Part shown: positions 44,401-52,309 of the stretch, in pieces
Position numbering within the stretch: position 1 is the stretch's first letter
Layout: each line of letters starts with the position of its first letter
NCBI RefSeq assembly: GCF_019924045.1
Contig: NZ_JAHXBN010000007.1
Location: 1-64,000, forward strand
Length of the DNA: 64,000 nucleotides
From: Dyadobacter fermentans
Lineage (GTDB): Bacteria > Bacteroidota > Bacteroidia > Cytophagales > Spirosomataceae
Direction of reading: 5' to 3'
Program-made: the position numbers and the translations under genes
The notes under the pieces: model-generated
Database searches by the model: none
What the model saw: only the letters and a program-made list of their open reading frames with translations
Told to the model about the DNA's origin: nothing

Positions 44401-45731
44401 TTGCCGGACGCTACAATGTTACATTGCAGACAGGCGGCGGCATCGATCCCTGTATTGCGGGTGTCGACAAACACAGGATAATCCGGTTTGATCAGCTTGG
44501 TGTTGGTATTACACACCAATGCCGGGCCCTCGCAGAAGCGCTCGGTTACTGCCCCGTATACCCTGATCGGAGCGACCTGCACCGCACCGAGCATAGAGAC
44601 GCTGAACTGGATTTCGTCAAAGGCCAATTTGGTTTTGAAACCGGTAATGGCGTGTCCGGTCGAAGTGAAAAGACCGGCGCTGCCCAAAGCCCCCCCGTCC
44701 GAAACCGTTTCCTGCTGCACACCGTTCAGGTAAGTGGTAACGGTATGGCCTGCCGCGAATGCTACGCCGAGTGTTCGCTGATCTTCTATCTCAAAGCCGG
44801 CGAATGTTCCGGCCGGGTATACCGTTTTGGTATTTTTGATCGAAACCGATCCTGTTGAAGCCACGGAGGCAACCAGGTCGATTTCTGCATAGTCTGTCGC
44901 ATCCGAATTGACCAGATTATTGGTATTTCTCACTGCGCAGTTCACGCAGGCGACGTTGGTACTGATACCGGTCCTGTCCGTGTTCACGTATACCGGAAAG
45001 GTCGGGTTATTCCACTGCTCTACGAGATTACAAGGGCGGGGCGTAGATTCGGCACAAAATTTGGTCACTACGGCGTTGTAGATCTCGGTTGTACCCAGGC
45101 TAATGCTTGCCGACGATGCCTGATCGATCTGGATCCGGTCGAAGTTCTTGGTGGTCAAAAAACCAACTGTCGTCCTGCCGCTGGTATTGATAATGTTTGC
45201 CGTCAGCAAGCCGCCGGGGCCGGTATACTCCTCCTGCAACGTGGATCCCAGATAGGTCCGCACCGTCAGTGACCCCAGCAGCGAGGCGCCTGCAAGGCCC
45301 GAGTTCTGAATCTGAAAACCGGCGAAATACCCGGCAGGGTAATATCCGTTATCGCTTTGTACAGTCAGGCGCAATCCGCCTACGGCGGTAAGCACTGCGA
45401 CAAAGCTTGCAAAGTCTGCCGTGCTGGCACTGATGGCATTGGTCGCATTATTGACCGCCGACAGGGATATACCATAGCGCCCCGTCCACACGGTTGTACA
45501 CCCGATTCCGCAGGATTCATTGGGGACAATGCTCATGTGGTACGTCGGCAAATTGAGCGCAGTTGGCGTGTTGCATGACAATGATGAGGTATCCGGTGAA
45601 ACTACCTGTGCGATAGCGAGAAATGGGAGCGTCGCAAACGCCCATAGCACAAGCACCTTAACTGATAAAAGAACAAGGCCGGATTGTTTGACAGCTCTGC
45701 CGAGAGCGCGTCGGGATGACATTTTTTCCAT
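41490..45731 (-). CDS. Large secreted repeat protein with type IX secretion C-terminal signal
   Basis: With ATG 45731 (MEKMSSRRALG) the protein has 1,413 residues; ATG 45785 would add 18. The signal peptide ends near FLAIAQ. Five tandem modules of about 175 residues follow. Four end in a motif of the type YVNxxRTGID..C-x-x-C (CVNC, CLQC, CVAC, CAGC) and the first is a variant (CGIGC). Two cadherin/Ig-like blocks come next (NPPIANLDIAS; VKANDTDPEGD with SDGSYTFVP), then a fibronectin-like stretch and a Por-type signal: TTYPNPVSEKIFL and a final GLRIADWVTGLYVIEV. It should be secreted by the T9SS and anchored on the surface. An adhesin or S-layer-like role is possible; no catalytic motif is seen. 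Confidence 0.85.
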   Translation of the reverse strand: MEKMSSRRALGRAVKQSGLVLLSVKVLVLWAFATLPFLAIAQVVSPDTSSLSCNTPTALNLPTYHMSIVPNESCGIGCTTVWTGRYGISLSAVNNATNAISASTADFASFVAVLTAVGGLRLTVQSDNGYYPAGYFAGFQIQNSGLAGASLLGSLTVRTYLGSTLQEEYTGPGGLLTANIINTSGRTTVGFLTTKNFDRIQIDQASSASISLGTTEIYNAVVTKFCAESTPRPCNLVEQWNNPTFPVYVNTDRTGISTNVACVNCAVRNTNNLVNSDATDYAEIDLVASVASTGSVSIKNTKTVYPAGTFAGFEIEDQRTLGVAFAAGHTVTTYLNGVQQETVSDGGALGSAGLFTSTGHAITGFKTKLAFDEIQFSVSMLGAVQVAPIRVYGAVTERFCEGPALVCNTNTKLIKPDYPVFVDTRNTGIDAAACLQCNIVASGNAIDADPDNYTELVVPANIGTTAAYAVTDGAKVYPANTFAGFDIDNPNLIGAGALSGITISTTDQYGAVIESFSGNAGLISAKSSVLNGAGRQTIGFLAILPFSGVKITVSSVINANIGTTRIYNAVFKSFCANELACNTLTAVSNPTHPVYVNGVRTSIDAVGCVACQLNNSENIVNGAAILPATLVMGASVGSKATVSVANAIETYPAESFAGFDIESGALLSASALGSMTIHLYNNGVLVQSGTGNSVAAGVSTSLVTGGANRQIVGIISKVAFDEAQLEITNLAGADLGNILIYRAYIQRSCAITVGCDFNVTLSDQNHGAVIDAGQTGTKGIACAGCEVQAPWNAVSASTTDFARIYNLASGLEVNSLAVAVPATTFPAGTFAGFTIKKNPFLVSAGLFTRITITTYLNGVQQESKSDGALLDLSVLNQWFGTPTNFYNPGFYTTVPFDEIKISVGSLAQAVDQYVDVYGAIVDTRMATGLSCNRTNPDINVALAGIAITGNVSTNDVILPGTTYGSATTVPGFSNPGGELPVVSADGTYTFSSATPGVYRFLVPVCPPSVTTNCPVELLVITVYGTGTNNPPIANLDIASTKMNTAVNINTLVNDAAGNKDVQLVPASVVLTDLNGGNPGNTRFGGTAVVNPATGVVNYTPPTGFVGKDTIFYTVSDNRPVPLSASAYQIVTISLTGATNSTLASDDYALLTAAGGITTTAANGVKANDTDPEGDTQTVTAQVTSVPGKGTLTLQSDGSYTFVPVAAFKGSVAFPYTITDSQGATANATLYISGDEAALPVTLVEFKAVREGSQALLSWITTSETNSDYFEVEHSKDARNWRAIGKVESFGESAIRRAYTFVHAAMVPGENYYRLKMVDKDQTYAYSGIRNVESGITSLTTYPNPVSEKIFLSDLAGRKISRVTITNSSGTVIYSAGSFPSTGLRIADWVTGLYVIEVTEQNGLTHHLRTVIQK
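42941..45575 (-). repeat. Five tandem protein modules of about 520-545 bp
   Basis: Copies begin at Cys codons near 45575, 45031, 44513, 43990 and 43468, with a sixth boundary near 42940. Spacings are 544, 518, 523, 522 and 528 bases. Each encodes a strand-rich module starting with a C-N-like motif, then a P-x-x-P-V-Y/F-V stretch and a CxxC pair. DNA identity between copies is modest, so the duplication is old. Confidence 0.75.
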
Positions 45732-46770
45732 AACGTTTGTTGGATTGAATAATGGAATGCGACCATCTGAATTTTTCAGGGCCATTGTAAGAGCTTGCCA
45801 ACCTTTTGCAGGCCGGCAAGCAAAGCGGTTTTAGTAAAGTTGCTTTGGTGAACTAACGGTTATTTGTATACGTAGAAATAGTTCGTACCGTTGCCTGAGT
45901 AGGGCAAAACGCCAGGAGATGAGATGGCCGAATGTAATGTCGGCTTCCCTTTCTAGAGGCAATATAATCACTGACCCAAACCAGCTATTGTTTTGGCGTA
46001 CAGATACTTATTGGTGAAGGGTATACTTGTGCAGCAAGTGCTTTGGCTAAAAGGGGTCAATAGACTTGCATTCTATCGCAGTCCATCAATGGTGGGGCTC
46101 TGTCGCCTTCGTACGCGAACGTCAGATGATCGGTCTCAGTTGGGATTGAAGTAGAAGTTGCCATAATATTATCTGCCTGGTTATGTGAAAGGAATAGAAA
46201 TGGCACAAGCCGGTGGCTTAACTTTTCGATTTTGTAGTGCTTGAAGAATACTTGTGGTTTAGGACTGTTCCGGAGGCAATCTTAATAGAAATATTTTCAA
46301 GTGAAGCTACATAATGTGACTTTATGATACAATAAAATAAGTTCGATGCGGTACATGATTTATGTAGATATACTATACGATATTAGTAGTATTTGTTTGA
46401 ATACTGCCTTTCGCCATGCTAGAAATGTGTCATTTCGCATCGCAGGCGCACTTTCCAAAAAAAGGATGCATGCATTTTGTCGCGAAAATTCTATAAAAAA
46501 AATAGAATAATATAAAATACCGGCATGATCTCACGTCCACCCAGGCTCGTTCATCGCATACCTGCGATCATGAAGATCGGTCAGGTCGGCGATCGTACGA
46601 AATGCTTTCTGTTCTCCCGCGAGCGTCGGGGCAATGCAGGGGCGCTTTGTTCGTAGCGGCCGGAATCCAGGGCGGTCGTGTGTCGGCTATCGATGCTTCT
46701 TTTTCCTCTGACTTATTACGAGCACATTGCCGGCATACTGTTTATGCCGTTGCACTGATGTTGCGCAAGT

Positions 46771-46840
46771 AAACGTATATTGGTATAGGTTCATTTTTGC
46801 CCAAAGAGGGTGTTTTGATTGGAAACGTATATTGGTATAG
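46771..46840 (+). repeat. 18-bp direct repeat with partly conserved flank
   Basis: AAACGTATATTGGTATAG occurs at 46771-46788 and again at 46823-46840, 52 bases apart. Each copy is followed by a T-run ending in TTTTTGCC and then an AAAG-like stretch, so the repeat unit is about 40 bases with small indels. Possible regulator-binding sites for the downstream susC or remnants of duplicated promoter DNA. Confidence 0.6.
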
Positions 46841-47286
46841 TGTATATTTTTTTGCCAAAAGTCAGGTGGAAAATTTGTGAAGGTATACGCGATATATTGA
46901 AAAAGTTATATTTTAACATAAATTGTTTTAGTGGTTCTGCCGCCAAAATTCCCAGGACAGATCGACTAATTGTTTAATAATAAGTTTATTGACGGATACA
47001 TCTCTCGGATCGAGTGTGGTAGGCGTAGAAAAACGCATTTTGGGGAGATCATTTTAAAATGTAATTGTAGAATATTACCAAGAATTTTAGCCCGCCGACT
47101 TTATAATATTTTTTAAAAATGAATGACCCTGTCGGGATGCTGCTCAGAATGATGATTTTGAGTCGATATTGTATGGCGATTTGCTTTGGAATTATATTTT
47201 AAATTTTAAATTAAAGACAAAATATAATTTTGTTTATTTATCGAATATACAACTATCATATATGTGTTTTGTGAAGCGTTAGTTGG

Positions 47287-47317
47287 TTTGTATTGAAAAT
47301 GCAAAAGGGTATTTTTG
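47287..47317 (+). promoter_or_regulatory. Promoter of the third susCD pair
   Basis: TTTG at 47287-47290 and TATTTTTG at 47310-47317 match the Bacteroidota -33 and -7 elements (TTTG, TAnnTTTG) with a 19-base spacer. Transcription would start near 47322-47326, leaving a leader of about 35 bases before the ATG. Confidence 0.6.
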
Positions 47318-47359
47318 TTTTGAGACAAGTCTCGATACCAACCTAACTATTGTTTACTT

Positions 47360-50300
47360 ATGAAGAAGATTTTACTGCTGGGCACCCTGCTGGTGTGCTG
47401 CTGCTCCTCATTGCTATGGGCACAGGAAAAGTTTGTAACAGGTGTGGTCACCGCTGCGGAGGACGAATCACCAATCCCGGGAGTGAACGTGCTGATTGCC
47501 GGCACCCATAACGGCGTCATCACGGACATGGATGGCAAATACAAAATCGCCGTACCCGATCAGGGTAAATTGACCTTTAGTTTTGTAGGAATGATCTCAC
47601 AGGAAATCACTTTCGATGGCTTGTCGGTGATCGATGTGAAACTGGTATCCGACGCGAGGATTTTAAGCGAAGTAGTTGTAACCGGTAGCGGTGTGGCTAC
47701 CAGCAAAGCCAAGTTGGGGATATCGGTCGAAACGATTTCCGGTAAAAGCCTGCCGCAGACACCCTCCGCTTCGGTGGATCAGGCGCTGGTTGGGAAAATT
47801 CCGGGAGCGCAGATTACCAGCGGCAACGGCACGCCGGGCGCGGGAGTCAACATTTTGCTGAGAGGTATTAACTCTGTGAACCGGGGAACTTCGCCAATGA
47901 TCCTGATTGACGGTATTCAGATGGCTTCGACGGATCTCAGCGCGATCGACCTTAATTCAATCGAGCGGGTGGAAGTCGTTCAAGGGGCCGCTTCTGCTTC
48001 CATTTATGGGGCCCAGGGCGCGAACGGGGTTATCCAGCTTTTTACAAAAAGGGGAAAAAACGGCCAGCTGAATATCGATATTTCGACTGCGATCACAAAC
48101 AACACCTATCTGAATGTGGGTGGAGTGGCCAAATCCCGTTTTCATGGATACAATACCGACGCAAACAATAATATCATCGGATCATCGGGCGCACCGATTT
48201 CGATTGACCCGCAGACCGGCTTGTACACCGAAAACGTAATCTGGAACAGTACGGACCCGCTTAACAAGACCGATAAGCCCTACAACGCCAATCTTGCCTA
48301 TCATGATCACTTCAAACAATTTTTCGTCCCCGCCAACACGATCAACAACAGCATTTCCCTCTCAGGAGGCAGCGAAAAGTTCGATTTCAGTGCTTCTGCA
48401 TCCAATAACCACCAGAAATCCAATTTTCTTAACAATGGCTATAATGACCGGAGCAACCTGGTTACCAACCTTGGTGTTCAGCTCGCCAAGGGGTTAAGGC
48501 TGCGCAGCACCACGCAGCTGGTTTATACCAAAAACACGGTTAACGGGAACAACATATACTCGATTTTTAATAGCCGTGCTTTTGTGGACTACGATTTTAA
48601 ATTACCCGATGGAAGTCCCATCAACAAGTTGGGGGATGCAGCGGGCGTGAACGGAAGTAACCCCATTTACGCTCAGTATTATTCAGACAGCGACGATAAA
48701 AAGGTTGATATCATTCAAAATTTCAACCTAAACTATAAAGTCAATAAGTATCTGGAGTTGGACGCAAAGTATGGGCTCAACTATAATAGGGAAGACTACA
48801 TCTACACGGCACAAAACCAGTCAAACAATGCCAATTCCGTAGCTGCCTCGACGTGGGTTGGCTCCGCGATCAGCCCGGACAATACAGGCGGTATCGATAA
48901 ATACACGTACGCAAGAACATTCCAGAATTTTTTGGGTACTGCATTTATCTACACCAATTTCGAGGACGACTTTCACTGGAACGTTCCGATTACGACATCT
49001 ACCCAGGTCTCCTTTGATTACCGCAACCAGAAACAGACTTTGTATGCAGCAGCGGCTGCCGGATTGCCGACTTACACGCCGTTTAACAGCACGCAGGGTA
49101 CATCCTTCAAGGTTATTCAGGATTACAAGGAACCGTTTATTACCTACGGGTACCTTGTCAACCAAAAAATTGAATATGGGGATATATTCGGTGTTGCCGG
49201 CGGGTTCAGGAGTGACTATTCATCCGCATTTGGAGGAGGTTCAAAGCCGTTTACCTTTCCAAGAGGTGATGTTTATTTAAGAATGTCCTCACTGGGCTTT
49301 TGGGAATCAGGAGCCATAGCCGACCGTATTCCCGAATTTAAATTGCGTGCAGCATACGGAGAGGCGGGTATTCAGCCTAAGCCTTTTGACCGCTATGTTA
49401 CTTTGAGCACAAAGGTTTTGGGTGCAAGCAACGCCTTCTATTTCGATCCAAACCAGAATAACCCTGATCTGGGTGTGGAAGTATCCAAAGAGCTTGAAAT
49501 CGGAACGGATTTTACATTGAATGTGATGCCGAACGCCGACTGGCTGAACGATGTGCGCCTATCGGCCACTTATTGGAAACGGACTACGGACAATGCGATA
49601 TGGAGCATTGATGTGGCGCCAACTTCCGGTTCGGGAACTTTGAAAACCAATGCTTTTTCATTGGGCTCCCATGGTTTGCAGGCTTCATTGAACGCATCTG
49701 TATATCAGGGCAAGAATATCAGCTGGAACCTGACTACCAACTTTACGAAACAGGCTTCGAAAATCAATTCTGTCGTTGGCGATCAGGAGATTGTTGTTAT
49801 CTCCAATGCGGGGAGTACCAATTATGTGCTTCGCAAAGATGAAAAAATCGGACAGCTTTATGGCCATAGGTTGATCCATAGCCTGGATGCCACAAAGCCG
49901 GACGGCACCCCCTTTCTTTCGGAGGCCGAAAAGGGCGACTACACGCTGGCAAGCAACGGCTACGTGGTCAACAAAGCCACAAAATTCCCTTACGTAACGC
50001 CTGACAAATACAGCTTCGGCGATCCTAACCCGAAGTTCAACATTTCATTCATCAATGACTTGACGATCAAGAACTTTCTGACTTTCAACGTTCAATTGGA
50101 TTGGATCCAGGGAAGCCATCTTTACAACCAAACCAAGGAATGGATGTACCGCGACGGAATCCATGCCGATTACGCAAAACCGTTCACGATCGACGGAGAA
50201 ACCGGAGCATGGACGGCGTTTTACAGGGGTGTGTATGCGGCCGTTACGAGAAACGGAACCAAGGATTATTTCTATGAGGATGCCTCTTTTCTCCGTCTGA

Positions 50301-50527
50301 GAAATATTTCTGTTGCTTTGGATTTTGCCAAACTGACTCATATCAAAGGATTCAGAAGGCTGCAACTGGTGCTTTCGGGGCGTAACCTGGTTACGTTAAC
50401 CAAATACACCGGTATGGATCCTGAAATCGTGTCAGGTGCCAACAACTCTGCCTGGGACCGCGGAACTGACCACAGCAGTATGCCGAATTACAGATCTTAT
50501 CAGGTCGGTTTGAACTTCGGTTTCTGA
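47360..50527 (+). CDS. SusC/RagA-family TonB-linked outer membrane transporter (third pair)
   Basis: The 1,055-residue protein has a clear signal peptide (MKKILLLGTLLVCCCSSLLW, cleavage near AQ), a carboxypeptidase-regulatory-like domain (about 25-105, TGVVTAAEDESPIPGVNVLI), a plug opening near SEVVVTGSGVATSKAKLG and a full beta-barrel ending VGLNFGF. It forms an outer-membrane import channel with the SusD-like protein encoded 32 bases downstream. No carbohydrate-active enzyme lies beside this pair, so the substrate may not be a polysaccharide; proteins, peptides or other large molecules are options. Confidence 0.93.
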   Translation: MKKILLLGTLLVCCCSSLLWAQEKFVTGVVTAAEDESPIPGVNVLIAGTHNGVITDMDGKYKIAVPDQGKLTFSFVGMISQEITFDGLSVIDVKLVSDARILSEVVVTGSGVATSKAKLGISVETISGKSLPQTPSASVDQALVGKIPGAQITSGNGTPGAGVNILLRGINSVNRGTSPMILIDGIQMASTDLSAIDLNSIERVEVVQGAASASIYGAQGANGVIQLFTKRGKNGQLNIDISTAITNNTYLNVGGVAKSRFHGYNTDANNNIIGSSGAPISIDPQTGLYTENVIWNSTDPLNKTDKPYNANLAYHDHFKQFFVPANTINNSISLSGGSEKFDFSASASNNHQKSNFLNNGYNDRSNLVTNLGVQLAKGLRLRSTTQLVYTKNTVNGNNIYSIFNSRAFVDYDFKLPDGSPINKLGDAAGVNGSNPIYAQYYSDSDDKKVDIIQNFNLNYKVNKYLELDAKYGLNYNREDYIYTAQNQSNNANSVAASTWVGSAISPDNTGGIDKYTYARTFQNFLGTAFIYTNFEDDFHWNVPITTSTQVSFDYRNQKQTLYAAAAAGLPTYTPFNSTQGTSFKVIQDYKEPFITYGYLVNQKIEYGDIFGVAGGFRSDYSSAFGGGSKPFTFPRGDVYLRMSSLGFWESGAIADRIPEFKLRAAYGEAGIQPKPFDRYVTLSTKVLGASNAFYFDPNQNNPDLGVEVSKELEIGTDFTLNVMPNADWLNDVRLSATYWKRTTDNAIWSIDVAPTSGSGTLKTNAFSLGSHGLQASLNASVYQGKNISWNLTTNFTKQASKINSVVGDQEIVVISNAGSTNYVLRKDEKIGQLYGHRLIHSLDATKPDGTPFLSEAEKGDYTLASNGYVVNKATKFPYVTPDKYSFGDPNPKFNISFINDLTIKNFLTFNVQLDWIQGSHLYNQTKEWMYRDGIHADYAKPFTIDGETGAWTAFYRGVYAAVTRNGTKDYFYEDASFLRLRNISVALDFAKLTHIKGFRRLQLVLSGRNLVTLTKYTGMDPEIVSGANNSAWDRGTDHSSMPNYRSYQVGLNFGF

Positions 50528-50559
50528 AAACACTCATTGCATTCTTAAAAAGATAAAAC

Positions 50560-52200
50560 ATGAAAAAAATAAAATTGTTATCGATGTTGGTGCTTCTGAC
50601 GTCTGTTCTTTCCTGTAAGGATCAATTAGACGTTAAGAACCCGAACCAGCCGACAACCGGAAGCGCTAATTCGGAATCCGGTCTGATCAACCTGGCGCAG
50701 GGCGCTATTTATGTAAATGGTTTCCTGACTGTGAAGTATGGTGGCTTTTATGGCGGATTTTTCGGAGATCCGTTTAGTTATCACGATATTATGGGAGACG
50801 TGGTCGGGGTGGAAGCTGCCAACCAGCGGCTGAACGAAATCGGGGTGGCCAACTACGTAATCCTTGATAACGGCACCAAGGTAATGAACCCCAATTCTCC
50901 GGCCCGTCAACTGGACATGCTGCGGCAGGTAAATATCAATGCAAACGCCAGCGACAACCCGCTATATTACGAGTGGGCCTATATGTACAGTCTCAACACC
51001 GGAGCCAATAACGTGTTGGCGCTGGTAGATAAGACCACATTCACCGGGGATGCCGAAAGTAAAAAGAACGCGCTCAAAGCCTGGGCATATTGGTGGAAGG
51101 GTTACGCCTATGGCCGTATCGGCTCACTTTACTATGCCGGTATTATCAACGACCAGGCCGTGGGTACCAATAATGCCTTTGTGAGTAAGGAAGCTATCAT
51201 TACCGAGTCCAATGCCAACTATGATAAAGCGGCGGCAGCTTTAAGCGCTGTTGGCAGCGTTGCCGATTACTCGGCAGTGATCGGTAAAATTATCCCGGCA
51301 TTTTTTCAGGTTGGGAAAGGTGGAATACTTACACCTGACATGTGGAAGAGGAACATCAACGCTATGAAAGCACGAAACATACTGGTAAACACCACCGTAA
51401 AAAAGATGACTGCGGAGCAATGGGCGTCTATTATCGCCCTTGCCAAAGATGGAGTTACAGCAACGGACTACGTGTTTACGGCCAGATCGAACGAGACCAG
51501 CGATTTTATTTCCGCCACCGGAAGCACGCCTTCGGCCCTTACTACGGGGACTACCAAAACCAGTAGTTTCAAAGTCAGCGAACGGCTTATACAGGATTTC
51601 AGACCGGGTGACAAAAGACTTGAGAACAACTTCGCGATTGAAACCAATCCATGGATCGGCAATAATGACCGTGGAAACATTTTCAATACCCGTTATGGCT
51701 TGATCGACGGTGGAAAGGGGCTTGCGGGTGTGGTTGTGCTGGGAAACAAAAAGGTAGGGGAATATGAATTCTATATGGCCACCACTTACGAAGAAAATCA
51801 GCTGACATTGGCCGAGGCGCTTATCAACACAGGAGATATCGAGGGTGGTCTTAAAATCATTGATGCCATCCGTAAACTTCAGGGCGCCGGTCTGGCCGCC
51901 GTCGCAGGTAAAGGGCTTAGCCTGGCAGCTGCCAGGGAAGAATTGAGAAGCGAGAGAAGGGTGGTTCTGCCTTTCCGCGGTCTTGCCTTCTACGATGCCA
52001 GACGCTGGGGAGTGATCGATGACGTTGCAACAGGCGGAGGCAGAACTGGCGCGGTGGTGGTTGACAAGGCGGGTGTGGTTAGCAAGAATGCGACCATTAA
52101 TTACAACTTCCTGGACTACTGGGACGTGCCTGCCAACGAGCTCGCCTACAATAAGGCTGGCGATGGGAGTGTGGCGGTTCAAAATCCAAAGGGATTGTAG
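50560..52200 (+). CDS. SusD/RagB-like outer membrane lipoprotein (third pair)
   Basis: The 546-residue protein begins with a lipoprotein signal (LLSMLVLLTSVLSC, lipobox cysteine at residue 20) and DQLDVKNPNQPTTGS, the typical opening of SusD-like proteins paired with non-glycan SusC transporters. The helical middle and the motif LRSERRVVLPFRGLAFYDARRWG near the C-terminus fit RagB/SusD. Its length, above 500, resembles the longer SusD-like subgroup. It caps the SusC barrel encoded immediately upstream. Confidence 0.9.
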   Translation: MKKIKLLSMLVLLTSVLSCKDQLDVKNPNQPTTGSANSESGLINLAQGAIYVNGFLTVKYGGFYGGFFGDPFSYHDIMGDVVGVEAANQRLNEIGVANYVILDNGTKVMNPNSPARQLDMLRQVNINANASDNPLYYEWAYMYSLNTGANNVLALVDKTTFTGDAESKKNALKAWAYWWKGYAYGRIGSLYYAGIINDQAVGTNNAFVSKEAIITESNANYDKAAAALSAVGSVADYSAVIGKIIPAFFQVGKGGILTPDMWKRNINAMKARNILVNTTVKKMTAEQWASIIALAKDGVTATDYVFTARSNETSDFISATGSTPSALTTGTTKTSSFKVSERLIQDFRPGDKRLENNFAIETNPWIGNNDRGNIFNTRYGLIDGGKGLAGVVVLGNKKVGEYEFYMATTYEENQLTLAEALINTGDIEGGLKIIDAIRKLQGAGLAAVAGKGLSLAAAREELRSERRVVLPFRGLAFYDARRWGVIDDVATGGGRTGAVVVDKAGVVSKNATINYNFLDYWDVPANELAYNKAGDGSVAVQNPKGL

Positions 52201-52256
52201 GGCTCTCTTATGTAGCTGTACTTCGAAAAGGAATTGTTCAGCGTTCTGTTACTGAC

Positions 52257-52298
52257 AAAAAAAGCACCATCCGGCCCGACCGGAATGGTGCTTTTTTT
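52257..52298. terminator. Bidirectional terminator between susD and the DUF4394 gene
   Basis: A 14-bp stem (AAAAAAAGCACCAT with ATGGTGCTTTTTTT) extends into an inner CCGG/CCGG stem with one bulged A. Both strands show A/T tails, so it can end both convergent transcripts, from 52200 (+) and 52310 (-). Confidence 0.85.
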
Positions 52299-52309
52299 TA
52301 AATATAAAT

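Larger units (their letters stand above)
45786..47359. other. AT-rich 1.57-kb interval without genes
   Basis: No intact gene is visible. Most of 46280-47340 is clearly AT-richer than the surrounding genome, with poly-A/T tracts, while about 46525-46760 is a patch of ordinary GC content. A hairpin (GCTTGCC/GGCAAGC, 45793-45821) lies just before the repeat-protein gene. The right end has the susC promoter at 47287-47317. Short frames in the GC patch are not convincing genes. Confidence 0.6.

Noticed and set aside
42930..45600. CRISPR-like array in the repeat-protein gene
   Set aside because: The periodicity is about 520 bases, lies in one long open frame and reflects protein modules, not short repeats with spacers.
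45860..45873. TTTGTATACG near the repeat-protein promoter, similar to the GntR palindrome
   Set aside because: The right half diverges and the gene has no link to sugar-acid use; probably chance in AT-rich DNA.
46526..46657. Plus-strand 43-residue frame (MISRPPRLVHRIP) in the gene-free tract
   Set aside because: The composition is arginine-rich and unlike the surrounding proteins, and no promoter or downstream partner is visible.
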